Notes: generated from the sequence alone by a model not told the origin. A stretch of DNA of 46,183 bases from an uncultured Actinomycetes bacterium (GCA_903920435.1 CAIXMB010000203.1:1-46183), one strand, 5' to 3'. Positions 1 to 8,598 are shown, counted from the stretch's first letter. Translations and numbers: made by a program.

Positions 1-1
1 C

Positions 2-532
2 GCGCTCGCCTCGGGCTACACCGACCTCTTCCGCGGCATGCCGCTCATCATCACCCTCTACCTCGTGGGGTTCGGGGTGCCGGGGCTCATCGGGTCCGGT
101 GGGCCGCGCATCCCCTCCGAGGTGCTGGGCACGATCGCGCTCGTGCTCACCTACTCGGCGTACGTGAGCGAGGTGTTCCGCGCGGGCATCGAGGCCGTGC
201 ATCCGTCGCAGGTGGTGGCCGCGCGCTCGCTGGGTCTCAGCCATGGCCAGTCGATGCGCCTCGTCGTGCTGCCGCAGGCGGTGCGCAAGGTCACGCCGGC
301 ACTCATGAACGACTTCATCGCCATGCAGAAGGATGTCGGCCTCATCTCGGTGCTCGGGGCCGTCGATGCCGTGCGCGCCGCCCAGATCGAGACGAGCCAC
401 TTCTTCAACTACACGCCGTACGTCGTCGCTGGACTGTTCTTCGTGCTGCTCGCGATCCCGATGATCCGCTTCACCGACTGGTACACCGCCCGCCTGCGCG
501 CGCGCGAGCAGATCGGCGGGATCGTCTCATGA
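2..532 (+). CDS. Polar amino-acid ABC transporter permease (5' truncated)
   Basis: Inner-membrane permease subunit of a GlnP/HisM-type amino-acid uptake system. The reading frame is open from base 2, so the N-terminus lies outside the window. The visible part begins just before FRGMPLIITLYL, which corresponds to the RGTPLL-type segment of this family. It contains the EAA loop that docks on the ATPase (EAVHPSQVVAARSLGLSHGQ), followed by LPQAVRKVTPALMNDF and a last membrane helix near the C-terminus. The stop overlaps the ATPase start as ATGA, so the two genes are translationally coupled. The transported amino acid cannot be read from the sequence, and no substrate-binding protein is visible on this side. 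Confidence 0.93.
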   Translation, partial: ALASGYTDLFRGMPLIITLYLVGFGVPGLIGSGGPRIPSEVLGTIALVLTYSAYVSEVFRAGIEAVHPSQVVAARSLGLSHGQSMRLVVLPQAVRKVTPALMNDFIAMQKDVGLISVLGAVDAVRAAQIETSHFFNYTPYVVAGLFFVLLAIPMIRFTDWYTARLRAREQIGGIVS

Positions 533-1278
533 GGTCTCAGAACGCCGTCGAGGTCCTGCGGGTCGAGAACATCTGGAAGTCGTACGGCGACAAGGAGGTG
601 CTGCGCGGCATCGACCTCGCCGTCAACTCGCACGAGGTCGTCGCCCTGATCGGCGCGAGCGGCTCGGGCAAGTCGACGCTGCTGCGCACGATGAACCTGC
701 TCGAGACCATCGACGACGGCCAGGTCTGGCTCGCGGGCACCGACATCTCGACCCCCACGACGAAGGCCGACGCGGTGCGCGCGCGCATCGGCGTCGTGTT
801 CCAGCACTTCAACCTCTTCCCGCACCTCACCGTGCTCGACAATGTGACCCTCGCCTCCCGCCAGGTGCTCCGGATCTCCCGGGCGCAGGCCGAGGCGCGG
901 GGCCTCGAGCTGCTCGGGCGCATCGGGCTCGCCGATCAGGCCCGCTCGTTCCCGGATCGCCTCTCCGGCGGGCAGCAGCAGCGGGCGGCGATCGTGCGGG
1001 CGGTGGCGACGAACCCCGAACTGCTCCTGCTCGACGAGATCACGAGCGCGCTCGATCCGGAGCTGGTCACCGAGGTGCTCGATCTGGTGCGCGAGCTCAA
1101 GGACGACGGCACGACGATCGTCATGGCCACCCACGAGATGGCGTTCGCGCGCGACGTCGCCGACCGCGTGGTCTTCCTCGACAGCGGCACCATCGCCGAG
1201 CAGGGCACGCCCGCCGAGGTGTTCGGTGCACCCAAGCAGGCGCGCACGCGCGAGTTCCTGTCGCGGTTCCTGGGCTGA
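529..1278 (+). CDS. Polar amino-acid ABC transporter ATP-binding protein
   Basis: Cytoplasmic ATPase (249 aa) of the GlnQ/HisP type that powers the adjacent permease. Walker [10 protein letters not shown] is at residues 42-50, the Q-loop is in VVFQHFNLFPH near residue 92, the ABC signature LSGGQQQR is at 145-152, and Walker B LLLLDE with the following D-loop SALDPE is at 165-178. The switch histidine is in MATHEM. The length is normal for the family. The ATG overlaps the permease stop by 4 nt. It is the last gene of the operon: a repeat element and a convergent gene follow. The closest family role is uptake of a polar amino acid such as glutamine, glutamate or cystine; specificity is unknown. 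Confidence 0.95.
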   Translation: MRSQNAVEVLRVENIWKSYGDKEVLRGIDLAVNSHEVVALIGASGSGKSTLLRTMNLLETIDDGQVWLAGTDISTPTTKADAVRARIGVVFQHFNLFPHLTVLDNVTLASRQVLRISRAQAEARGLELLGRIGLADQARSFPDRLSGGQQQRAAIVRAVATNPELLLLDEITSALDPELVTEVLDLVRELKDDGTTIVMATHEMAFARDVADRVVFLDSGTIAEQGTPAEVFGAPKQARTREFLSRFLG

Positions 1279-1284
1279 CAGGCC

Positions 1285-1371
1285 GGTTGAGTAGCGCGCT
1301 CTCGCGCGCGTATCGAAGCCAGGCTGCTCGTCGGTGAGATTTCGACACGGCGCTGGAGCGCCCATTCAACC
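1285..1371. repeat. REP-like inverted repeat pair
   Basis: Two related elements of about 36 nt lie head to head between convergent genes. Copy 1 (1285-1320) starts GGTTGAGTAG, has a GC-rich self-complementary core and ends TATCGAAGCC. Copy 2 (1336-1371), read on the minus strand, starts GGTTGAATGG and ends GTGTCGAAATCTC. The shared frame is GGTTGA...core...TCGAA. Together they can fold as a large stem-loop, as BIME/REP pairs do. The TGA of copy 2 is also the stop codon of nnrD. It may work as a bidirectional terminator or be a mobile REP-type repeat. No second location was found in this window. Confidence 0.65.
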
Positions 1372-2142
1372 CGCGAGCAGCCCCGCGATCGTCGCCGGCA
1401 GCGCCGCGCACAGCCCGAGGATGGTGAGCGGCCCGCCGCCCGACGCGCGCTCGGCGGCGAGACCGTGCAGCAGCGCGGCGGTCGCGGCGAGTTCGGCGAG
1501 CGGCGCTGAGGGGTTGGTCGCCACGAGCGCCCCGAGGATCCCCGCGAGCGCGTCACCGGCCCCGGCGGTCGCGAGCCAGGTCGGTGCGTGGGTTACCGTG
1601 AGCGAGACGCCCGGGCCCGCGGCGTACGTGGTGTGCCCCTTGAGCAGCACGGTGATGCCGAGCTCGTCGGCGGTGCGGCGAGCGAAACCCGCGGGGTCGG
1701 CCGACACCTCCGCACGGGAGACCCCCAGCAGCGTCGCGAGCTCGCCGTGGTGCGGCGTGATCACGACCGGCCCCGCCGCGCTCGCGTGCAGCCCGATCGC
1801 ACCACCGTCGAGCACCACGGGCACCTCCTGCCGCACGGCGGCCCGCACGCGCTCGTCGGGCGCCTCCATTCCCGAGCCGAGCAGCCACGCCTGAACCCGG
1901 CCGTCGGCGGTCACCACCTCGGGCCGGCGCTGCAGCACGAGCTCGCGCGCCTCGCCGAGGTACCGGCTCAGGCCCACACCCGTGTGCGCGGCCGCCTCGA
2001 CGCCGAGCACCGCCGCTCCCGGGTACATCGCCGAGCCGGTGATCACCCCGAGCACGCCCCGGCTGTACTTGTCGTCGTGCTCGCCGGGCACCGCGATCCG
2101 GGCGGCGGCGGCATCCGGGGTCCACGCTGTAAAGGAGGTCAC
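1366..2142 (-). CDS. nnrD: ADP-dependent NAD(P)H-hydrate dehydratase
   Basis: Cytosolic metabolite-repair enzyme of the ribokinase-like YjeF C-terminal family that dehydrates damaged NADHX/NADPHX using ADP. Diagnostic motifs are KYSRGVLGVITGS, YPGAAVL, VITPHHGE and the nucleotide-binding TAGAGDALAGILGAL. It is a stand-alone dehydratase: the YjeF N-terminal epimerase domain is not fused here. An upstream in-frame GTG exists at 2151, but the GTG ending at 2142 is preferred because a TATCGT hexamer sits exactly 7 nt upstream, giving a leaderless start (258 aa). It is divergent from the HAD gene, with overlapping promoters. The stop codon lies inside the REP-like repeat. Confidence 0.9.
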   Translation of the reverse strand: MTSFTAWTPDAAAARIAVPGEHDDKYSRGVLGVITGSAMYPGAAVLGVEAAAHTGVGLSRYLGEARELVLQRRPEVVTADGRVQAWLLGSGMEAPDERVRAAVRQEVPVVLDGGAIGLHASAAGPVVITPHHGELATLLGVSRAEVSADPAGFARRTADELGITVLLKGHTTYAAGPGVSLTVTHAPTWLATAGAGDALAGILGALVATNPSAPLAELAATAALLHGLAAERASGGGPLTILGLCAALPATIAGLLAG

Positions 2143-2149
2143 CCGCCTC

Positions 2150-2159
2150 ACGATAGTTT
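2150..2159. promoter_or_regulatory. Overlapping divergent -10 elements (nnrD / HAD gene)
   Basis: The ten bases ACGATAGTTT contain TAGTTT on the plus strand (2154-2159, 6 nt before the HAD GTG) and TATCGT on the minus strand (2155-2150, 7 nt before the preferred nnrD GTG). The two hexamers share the central TA. Both spacings fit leaderless transcripts. No clear -35 boxes were recognised. Confidence 0.6.
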
Positions 2160-2165
2160 GAGCAC

Positions 2166-2783
2166 GTGGCTATCAGCATCCCCGGTCGTGTCGTCGTCTT
2201 CGACTACGGCGAGGTGATCTCCCGCTCGCCGAGCGACGCCGACCGCGCGGCGCTCGTCGCGATCTCCGGATGCCACGACGCCGAGTTCTGGGAGGCGTAC
2301 TGGGCGCACCGCGACGGGCTCGACCAGGGCACCCTCTCGATCCCCGAGTACTGGCGGCTCGTCGCCGCCGACCTCGGAGTGACCTGGAGGGCCTCCACCG
2401 TGCACGCCCTGTGGATCGCCGACTTCCGCAGCTGGTGGAGCCTCGAGCCCGCGACCCTCGACCTCATCGAAGAGCTGCACGAGGGCGGCACCCGCCTCGC
2501 GATCCTCTCCAACGCGGGCTTCGACTTCTCGAGTCCGTTCCGCCGCTCCCCCATGGCGCAGTTCTTCGAGCGGGTCTTCGTGAGCGCCGAGATGGACGCG
2601 GTCAAGCCCGACCCCGCGATCTACGCCGAAGTGGCCGCCGAACTCGGCATCCCGCTCGACCGCATGGTCTTCATCGACAATAAGGCGGTCAACAGCGACG
2701 CGGCAGCGGCACTGGGCGTGACCGCGCACCACTTCACGGGCGCGGAAGGTCTCGACGCGTTCCTGCGTTCACTGCAGTCATGA
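2166..2783 (+). CDS. HAD-superfamily hydrolase, YihX-like
   Basis: Predicted cytosolic phosphatase of the haloacid dehalogenase superfamily (205 aa). Motif I is VVFDYGEV with the nucleophile Asp13. The usual second acid, two residues later, is Gly15, as in YihX-type members (DLGNV). Motif II is ILSNAG, motif III the Lys in DAVKPDP, and motif IV FIDNKAVN, followed by AALGVTAHHF. It starts at GTG with a TAGTTT hexamer 6 nt upstream. It overlaps the next gene by 4 nt (ATGA), making it the first gene of a HAD-flavin reductase-EamA operon. The substrate is unknown. The missing second Asp leaves open whether it hydrolyses phosphate esters efficiently. Confidence 0.85.
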   Translation: MAISIPGRVVVFDYGEVISRSPSDADRAALVAISGCHDAEFWEAYWAHRDGLDQGTLSIPEYWRLVAADLGVTWRASTVHALWIADFRSWWSLEPATLDLIEELHEGGTRLAILSNAGFDFSSPFRRSPMAQFFERVFVSAEMDAVKPDPAIYAEVAAELGIPLDRMVFIDNKAVNSDAAAALGVTAHHFTGAEGLDAFLRSLQS

Positions 2784-3862
2784 GCGCTCTTTTCACCCCC
2801 CTGACCCTGCGCGGCACGACGTTCCGCAACCGACTGTGGGTAGCGCCGCTGTGCCAGTACTCCGTCGAGAAGCGCGACGGCGTGCCCACCGACTGGCACC
2901 TCGTGCACCTCGGCTCGTTCGCGATCGGCGGTGCGGGCCTCGTGATGACCGAGGCGACCGCCGTCAGCCCCGAGGGCCGCATCAGCCCCGAGGACACCGG
3001 CATCTGGAACTCCGAGCAGACGGATGCCTGGTCGCGCGTCACCGCGTTCATCAGGTCGCAGGGTGCCGTGCCCGGCATGCAGCTCGCCCACGCGGGCCGC
3101 AAGGCCTCGACCTGGCGCCCCTGGCACGGGACGCACGGCACCGTGCCGGCCGCCGAGGGCGGCTGGGAGCCCGTGGCGCCCTCCGCCGTCGCGTTCACCG
3201 GCTACGCCACCCCGCGGGCGCTGTCGGTCGACGAGATCGGGGCCGTCGTCGACGACTTCGCCGCCGCGGCGTCGCGCGCGCTGTCTGCCGGATTCAGCCT
3301 GCTGGAGGTGCACGCGGCGCACGGCTACCTGCTGCACCAGTTCCTCTCCCCGCTCTCCAACGAGCGCGACGACGAGTACGGCGGTTCGCTCGAGAACCGC
3401 GCGCGCCTGCTGCTCGCCGTGGTGCGGGCGGTGCGCGAGGCCGCCGGCCCCGACGTGCCCGTGCTCGTGCGCTTCTCGGCGACCGACTGGGCCGACGGCG
3501 GCTGGGACCGGGAGCAGACCGCGGTCGTGGCCGGCTGGGCCGCCGAGGCCGGTGCCGACCTGTTCGACATCTCGACGGGCGGACTCGTGAGCGGCGTGCA
3601 CATCCCGCTCGAGCCCGGCTACCAGGTTCCGTTCGCGGAGTTCGTGCACGAGACCGCGGCGGCGCCGGTGAGCGCCGTCGGCCTCATCACCGAGGCCAGG
3701 CAGGCGGAGGAGGTCGTGGCATCCGGTCGCGCCGACGCTGTGATGATGGGGCGGGAGATGATGCGCGACCCGCACTTCCCGTGGCGGGCAGCCGCCGACC
3801 TCGGAGTGGACCTCGACTACTACCCGCCGCAGTACCTACGCTCCAAATATGCCCTCAGGTAG
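2780..3862 (+). CDS. Old-yellow-enzyme family NADH:flavin oxidoreductase (YqjM-like)
   Basis: FMN-dependent ene-reductase of the OYE family, thermophilic-like/YqjM class (360 aa TIM barrel). Class hallmarks are Cys and Tyr in APLCQYS near the N-terminus (modulating FMN), MQLAHAGRKAS, the substrate-binding HAAHGYLLHQFLSPLSN with its His pair, the following RDDEYGGS, and the FMN-phosphate region near DAVMMGREMMRDP. Members reduce activated C=C bonds with NAD(P)H in the cytosol; the native substrate is often unknown and cannot be deduced here. It starts within the upstream HAD stop (ATGA) and ends 2 nt before the EamA gene, so the three are probably co-transcribed. Confidence 0.92.
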   Translation: MSALFTPLTLRGTTFRNRLWVAPLCQYSVEKRDGVPTDWHLVHLGSFAIGGAGLVMTEATAVSPEGRISPEDTGIWNSEQTDAWSRVTAFIRSQGAVPGMQLAHAGRKASTWRPWHGTHGTVPAAEGGWEPVAPSAVAFTGYATPRALSVDEIGAVVDDFAAAASRALSAGFSLLEVHAAHGYLLHQFLSPLSNERDDEYGGSLENRARLLLAVVRAVREAAGPDVPVLVRFSATDWADGGWDREQTAVVAGWAAEAGADLFDISTGGLVSGVHIPLEPGYQVPFAEFVHETAAAPVSAVGLITEARQAEEVVASGRADAVMMGREMMRDPHFPWRAAADLGVDLDYYPPQYLRSKYALR

Positions 3863-3864
3863 CC

Positions 3865-4767
3865 ATGCCCTCCGGTAGTCCGGCCCGCGGTCTCGTCTTC
3901 GGCTTCCTCGGCGTGCTGATGTTCTCGTTCACGCTGCCCATGACGCGCATCGCCGTCGTCGAGCTGACACCGCTGTTCATCGCCAACGGCCGCGCGGTGG
4001 TCGCGGGCGTGCTCGCCCTCGTCGTGCTCGCGATCACCCGGCAGCGATTGCCGCGCGGCGGGCAGTGGCTGCGCCTGGCAGTGGTCGCGGCCGGCGTCAT
4101 CTTCGGCTTCCCGCTCTTCACGTCGTTCGCCCTGCAGACCGTGCCCTCGTCGCACGGCGCCGTGGTGATCGGCCTGCTCCCGGCGGCGACGGCGGTTGCC
4201 GCGGTCATCCGGGGCAAGGAGCGCCCCTCGCTCGCCTTCTGGCTCGCGAGCGGGGCCGGCGTGCTCTCGGTCATCGTCTTCGTCGCGATCGCGGGCGGCG
4301 GGCTCGACGGGCTCCGCCCGGGCGACCTCCTGCTGCTGGGTGCGGTGGTGACCGCGGCGATCGGCTACGCGGAGGGGGCGCTGCTCTCGCGCGAGATCGG
4401 CCCGTGGCAGACGATCTGCTGGGCGCTCGTGCTCGCGCTGCCGGTGACCGTCGTGATCACGGCGGTCGCCGTCGCGCCGGGCTGGCCCGTCGCGGGTGTG
4501 CAGGCGTGGCTGGCCTTCGCCTACATGGCGCTCTTCAGCATGTTCCTCGGGTTCTTCGCCTGGTACCGCGGTCTCGCCATCGGGCCCATCGCCCGCGTGA
4601 GCCAGATCCAGCTCGTGCAGCCGGTGCTCACCATCGTGTGGTCGGCGCTGCTGCTCGGCGAGGCGCTCGACTGGACGGTCTGGCTCGGGGCCGTGGTCGT
4701 GATCCTGTGCGCGGGGATCGCGGTGCGCGCGCGGGTGCGGGCCGGCTCTAGGGCCGCCGCCGCGTAG
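3865..4767 (+). CDS. EamA/DMT-superfamily transporter
   Basis: Polytopic inner-membrane protein (300 aa) with about ten hydrophobic helices arranged as two EamA repeats, each roughly 130-140 residues. Typical features are PLTRIAVVELTP-type residues in helix 1, the conserved PSS/LLP region of repeat 1, and QIQLVQPVLTIVWSALLLGE near the end of repeat 2. The family exports or imports small metabolites such as amino acids; the substrate is unknown. The ATG lies 2 nt after the OYE stop. The long open frame upstream of this ATG is a shadow of the OYE gene. The 3' end overlaps the convergent CNNM gene by 20 nt. Confidence 0.9.
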   Translation: MPSGSPARGLVFGFLGVLMFSFTLPMTRIAVVELTPLFIANGRAVVAGVLALVVLAITRQRLPRGGQWLRLAVVAAGVIFGFPLFTSFALQTVPSSHGAVVIGLLPAATAVAAVIRGKERPSLAFWLASGAGVLSVIVFVAIAGGGLDGLRPGDLLLLGAVVTAAIGYAEGALLSREIGPWQTICWALVLALPVTVVITAVAVAPGWPVAGVQAWLAFAYMALFSMFLGFFAWYRGLAIGPIARVSQIQLVQPVLTIVWSALLLGEALDWTVWLGAVVVILCAGIAVRARVRAGSRAAAA

Positions 4768-5788
4768 CGTCCTGCACTTCGCCCACGAGCTCCTCGATGA
4801 TGTCCTCGAGGAACAGCACGCCCTTGGTCGCCCCGTTCTCGTCGAACGCGCGCGCGACGTGCACGCCCGAACGGCGCATCGTCGCGAGGGCATCCTCGAG
4901 GTCGGTGCCGCGGAAGATCGAGATGAGCTGACGGATGCGCTTGGGCGGAACGGGCTCGTCGAACTCGCTCTCGTCGTCGAGGTCGATGACGTCCTTGAGG
5001 TGCAGGTAGCCGGTCGGCTCCCCCTCGTCATCGACGAGGATGTAGCGCGAGAACCCGCGCTGCGCGACCGCGCGCTCGACATCGGCCGGCGTCGCGTCCT
5101 CGGGCAGGGTGACCAGGGACGCCATGCCGACGGCGACGTCGCGCACCTTCTTCGAGGTGAACTCGAACGCCGCGCTGAGCGTTCCGCCGGCGTCGCTGAG
5201 CACGCCCTCCCTCGTCGACTGCGCGACGATCGTCGCCACCTCGTCGAGGGTGAAGACGCTGTTCGCCTCGTTCTTCGGCGTCACGCGGAACAACCGCAGC
5301 ACCCCGTTCGCGATCGCGTTCAGCACGAAGATCACCGGGTTGAACACGCGCGCGATGAACACGAGCGGCGGCGCGAGCAGCAGCACGGCCCGATCGGGCC
5401 GTGAGAACGAGATGTTCTTGGGCACCATCTCGCCCAGCACGACGTGCAGGAACGACACGAGCAGCAGGGTGATGACGAACGCGACCGTGCCGATCACCTC
5501 CTCGGGCAGGCCGGTGAGATGCAGCGGGATCTCGAGCAGGTGGTGGATCGCCGGCTCCGACACGTTGAGGATCAGTAGGGATGCCACGGTGATGCCCAAC
5601 TGGCAGGCGGCGAGCATGAGCGTGGCGTGCTCCATCGCCCACAGTGCCGTCTTGGCTGCGCGCGACCCGGCCTCGGCGCGCGGCTCGATCTGCGAGCGGC
5701 GCGCGGAGATCACGGCGAACTCGCTCGCGACGAAGAACGCGTTGACGATCAGGAGGACGAACAGCCAGACGATTCCCCACACGTCCAT
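4748..5788 (-). CDS. CNNM/hemolysin-C-type membrane protein with CBS pair (short form)
   Basis: Membrane protein (346 aa) with an N-terminal CNNM (DUF21) domain over residues 1-190, seen in NAFFVASEFAVISARRSQIE, AACQLGITVASLLI and LGEMVPKNISFSRPDRA. Two CBS domains follow (about 205-335), including GFSRYILVDDEGEPTGYLHLKDVID and the closing LEDIIEELVGEV. The C-terminal CorC_HlyC domain present in its neighbour is absent. The family is linked to Mg2+/Co2+ efflux and metal homeostasis. The start overlaps the stop of the upstream paralog by one base (TGATG), so the pair is co-translated and may form a heteromer, as tandem CNNM genes often do. Confidence 0.92.
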   Translation of the reverse strand: MDVWGIVWLFVLLIVNAFFVASEFAVISARRSQIEPRAEAGSRAAKTALWAMEHATLMLAACQLGITVASLLILNVSEPAIHHLLEIPLHLTGLPEEVIGTVAFVITLLLVSFLHVVLGEMVPKNISFSRPDRAVLLLAPPLVFIARVFNPVIFVLNAIANGVLRLFRVTPKNEANSVFTLDEVATIVAQSTREGVLSDAGGTLSAAFEFTSKKVRDVAVGMASLVTLPEDATPADVERAVAQRGFSRYILVDDEGEPTGYLHLKDVIDLDDESEFDEPVPPKRIRQLISIFRGTDLEDALATMRRSGVHVARAFDENGATKGVLFLEDIIEELVGEVQDATRRRP

Positions 5789-7101
5789 CAGGCGTCACCC
5801 CCGCCCTGCTCGTCGACGACCGGGGTGTAGCGCACCCGGTCGATGCGCCTGCCGTCGAGGCGCTCGATGCGGAACGTGCCGCCCGCGATGTCGACGGTGT
5901 CACCCACCGAGGGCAGCTTGCCCAGCTCGCTCATCAGCCAGCCCGCGACGGTCTCATACGGGCCCTCCTCGGGCACCGATACCCCGGTGCGCTCGAGCAG
6001 CTCGTCGGGGCGCAGGATGCCCGGGAACGTGAACCACAGCCGTGACCGCACGACATCGGGCTTCGACCGGTCGTGCTCGTCGGAGACCTCGCCCACGAGC
6101 TCCTCGACGAGGTCTTCCAGCGTCGCGACGCCGGCGGTGCCGCCGTACTCGTCGAGCACGACCGCCATCTGGTAGCCGCGACCGCGCAGCTCGGCGAGCA
6201 GGCCGTCGAGCTTCATGGTCTCGGGAACGCGCAGTGCGTCGGACTGCAGAGCGGAGACGGGCACCTCCCCGCGGCGCTCGCGCGGGACGGCTACCGCCTG
6301 CTTCACGTGCACGATGCCCACGACGTCGTCGATGCTGTCGTCGATCACGGGGAACCGGGAGAAGCCCGTGCGGCGTGCCAGGTCGATGACGTCCTGTGCG
6401 GCATCCGTGCGGTCGATGCTCGCGACGCGCGGTCGCGGCGTCATGACGTCCTGGGCGGTGTGGTCGGCGAAGGCGAGAGTGCGCGCGAGGAGCGTCGCGG
6501 TGTCGCTGTCGAGGCTGCCCTCGCTCGCGGAGCGGCGCACGAGCGACGTGAGCTCCTCAGCGGTGCGCGCACCGGAGAGCTCTTCCTTCGGCTCGATGCC
6601 GAAGAGGCGCAGGATGCCGTTCGCGGAGTTGTTGAGCAGCGCGACCGCCGGCCGGAACACCGAGGTGAACACGACCTGGAAGGGCACGACGACCTTGCCG
6701 ATCGCGCGCGGCAGCGAGAGGGCGAGGTTCTTGGGCACCAGCTCGCCGATGATCATCGACAGCAGCGTGGCGACGACGATCGCGATGATCGTCGCGACGA
6801 CCGAGACCGCCGACGCGGGCAGGAAGGCGGAGAACAGCGGCGCGAGCAGCGAGCTGAACGCGGGCTCGAGGGTGTAGCCGGTGAGCAGGGTGGTGATCGT
6901 GATGCCGAGCTGCGCACTCGAGAGGTGGGTAGAGGTGTGCTTGAGCGCCGAGATCACCATGCCCAGTCCCCGCTCGCCGCGTTCCTGGCGAACCTCGAGG
7001 TCAGACCGGTCGAGATTGACGAGGGCGAACTCGGACGCGACGAAGAAGCCGGTACCGATGGTGAGCAGCAGGCCCACCCCGAGCATGATCAGCTCGTACA
7101 A
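5788..7101 (-). CDS. CNNM/CBS/CorC_HlyC membrane protein (full-length form)
   Basis: Full-length hemolysin-family protein (437 aa): CNNM membrane domain (GTGFFVASEFALVNLDRSDL, SAQLGITITTLLTGYTLEP, IGELVPKNLALSLP), two CBS domains (from DVMTPRPRVASIDR through VATLEDLVEELVGEVSDEHD), and a C-terminal CorC_HlyC domain (GILRPDELLERTGVSVPEEGPYETVAGWLM). Probably a divalent-cation (Mg2+/Co2+) exporter or regulator. The start is TTG (7099-7101) with an AAGG-type Shine-Dalgarno; the internal ATG five codons later is an alternative. It lies 57 nt after guaB1 on the same strand, so it may be co-transcribed with guaB1 and is co-translated with the shorter paralog. Confidence 0.92.
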   Translation of the reverse strand: MYELIMLGVGLLLTIGTGFFVASEFALVNLDRSDLEVRQERGERGLGMVISALKHTSTHLSSAQLGITITTLLTGYTLEPAFSSLLAPLFSAFLPASAVSVVATIIAIVVATLLSMIIGELVPKNLALSLPRAIGKVVVPFQVVFTSVFRPAVALLNNSANGILRLFGIEPKEELSGARTAEELTSLVRRSASEGSLDSDTATLLARTLAFADHTAQDVMTPRPRVASIDRTDAAQDVIDLARRTGFSRFPVIDDSIDDVVGIVHVKQAVAVPRERRGEVPVSALQSDALRVPETMKLDGLLAELRGRGYQMAVVLDEYGGTAGVATLEDLVEELVGEVSDEHDRSKPDVVRSRLWFTFPGILRPDELLERTGVSVPEEGPYETVAGWLMSELGKLPSVGDTVDIAGGTFRIERLDGRRIDRVRYTPVVDEQGGGDA

Positions 7102-7158
7102 GGATGGGCCTTACTGGGAGGGTCGTCCATTATCTGAGCAAGTCTATAAGGCGCCGGG

Positions 7159-8598
7159 CTACCACGACACCGGCAGCGCCTTGCCCTCCTCGTAGCCCGC
7201 CGCCGACTGGATTCCGACGAGCGCGCGCTCGTGGAACTCCTCGAGCGTCGTCGCGCCCGCGTAGCTCAGCGAGCTGCGCACGCCGGAGGTGATCATGTCG
7301 AGCAGGTCCTCGAGCGACGGTCGCAGCGGGTCGAGGTAGATCTTCGAGCTCGAGATGCCCTCCGCGAACAGGGTCTTGCGGGCCAGCTCGTACGCGTCGA
7401 GCTTGTCGAAGCGCTCGCGCACGGCCTTCGTCGATGCCATGCCCCAGCTCTCCTTGTAGGCACGGCCGTTCTCGTCGACCGCGAGCGTTCCCGGGGCCTC
7501 GATCGTGCCCGCGAACCACGAGCCGATCATGACGGATGCCGCGCCCGCGGCGAGCGCGAGGGCGACATCCCGCGGGTACCGCACCCCGCCGTCTGCCCAC
7601 ACGTGGGCGCCGAGCGCGCGCGCCGCCTCCGCCGTCTCGAGCACAGCGGAGAACTGCGGACGACCGACCGCCGTCATCATGCGCGTCGTGCACATGGCGC
7701 CGGGCCCGACCCCCACCTTGATGATGGTCGCGCCCGCGCCGACGAGGTCGCCCACGGCGTCGGTGGTGACGACGTTGCCCGCGACGATCGGCACACCCAG
7801 GTCGAGGGCTGCCACGGCCGCGATGGCACGCACCATGCCGTCCTGGTGGCCGTGGGCGGTGTCGATGACGATCACGTCGGCGCCGGCCTCGACGAGCGCC
7901 CGGGCCTTGGCCGCGGGATCGCCGTTGATGCCGACCGCCGCGGCCACCGAGAGGCGGCCCTGCCCGTCGAGCGCGGGCTGGTAGAGCGTGGAGCGCAGGG
8001 CGGCCTTGCGGCTGAGCGTGCCGACGACCCTGCCCTCCTTCAGAACGGGGGCGAACTGGATGCCCGCGGCGACCATGAGGTCGAACGCCGCCCTCGGCCC
8101 GTCGAGCTCGTCGACGTCGATCGACGCGAGCGGACCGCCCAGCAGGTCGCCCAGTCGCGCACCCGGGAGTGCGGTGGCGAGGCGCTCGGCGGGCACCACC
8201 CCGAGGAAGGCGCCGTGCTCGTCGTGGATCACGATGCCGTGCCCCTCGACGGCCGGCAGCAGCCGGAGCGCGGATGCCACGGTCTCCTCGGGGCGCAGGT
8301 CGAGTGCGGCATCGAAGCCGACCGGCTGCTCCTTCACCCAGCGGATCGCCGCATCGAGGTCCTGGGCGTGCATGTCCTGCGGAAGCACCCCTAGCCCACC
8401 GCGGCGGGCGAGGGTCGCCGCCAGGCGCGGGCCCGTCACCGAGTTCATGTTGGCGGAGACGATGGGGATCGTCGCCGACGTGCCGTCGTGCGGCGCGAGC
8501 GAGACATCGAGCCTGCTCCCGACCGCCGAGCGCGACGGAACGAGGAACACATCGGAGTAGGTCAGGTCGTGCACGGGCGACGTTTCATAAAAGCGCAT
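7159..8598 (-). CDS. guaB1: GuaB1-family CBS-containing GMP reductase / IMPDH-related enzyme
   Basis: IMPDH/GMPR-family TIM barrel (479 aa) with an inserted CBS pair at about residues 95-205. The barrel carries DVFLVPSRS, IPIVSANMNSVTG, IDTAHGH, GNVVTTDAV and the catalytic loop VGVGPGAMCTTRMMTAVGRPQ with the nucleophile Cys303, then GSWFAGTIEAPG. The EE/KESWGMAS region and the short C-terminal tail match the actinobacterial GuaB1 group. The mycobacterial member was shown to reduce GMP to IMP (purine salvage) rather than make XMP, so GMP reductase is the best inference. ATG start with a TAGCGT hexamer 7 nt upstream. It diverges from kgd. Confidence 0.9.
   Translation of the reverse strand: MRFYETSPVHDLTYSDVFLVPSRSAVGSRLDVSLAPHDGTSATIPIVSANMNSVTGPRLAATLARRGGLGVLPQDMHAQDLDAAIRWVKEQPVGFDAALDLRPEETVASALRLLPAVEGHGIVIHDEHGAFLGVVPAERLATALPGARLGDLLGGPLASIDVDELDGPRAAFDLMVAAGIQFAPVLKEGRVVGTLSRKAALRSTLYQPALDGQGRLSVAAAVGINGDPAAKARALVEAGADVIVIDTAHGHQDGMVRAIAAVAALDLGVPIVAGNVVTTDAVGDLVGAGATIIKVGVGPGAMCTTRMMTAVGRPQFSAVLETAEAARALGAHVWADGGVRYPRDVALALAAGAASVMIGSWFAGTIEAPGTLAVDENGRAYKESWGMASTKAVRERFDKLDAYELARKTLFAEGISSSKIYLDPLRPSLEDLLDMITSGVRSSLSYAGATTLEEFHERALVGIQSAAGYEEGKALPVSW

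Noticed and set aside
2836-4767. A single 643-codon protein covering the OYE and EamA genes
   Set aside because: The first half is the OYE gene in the wrong frame; only the part from 3865 reads as a real EamA transporter.
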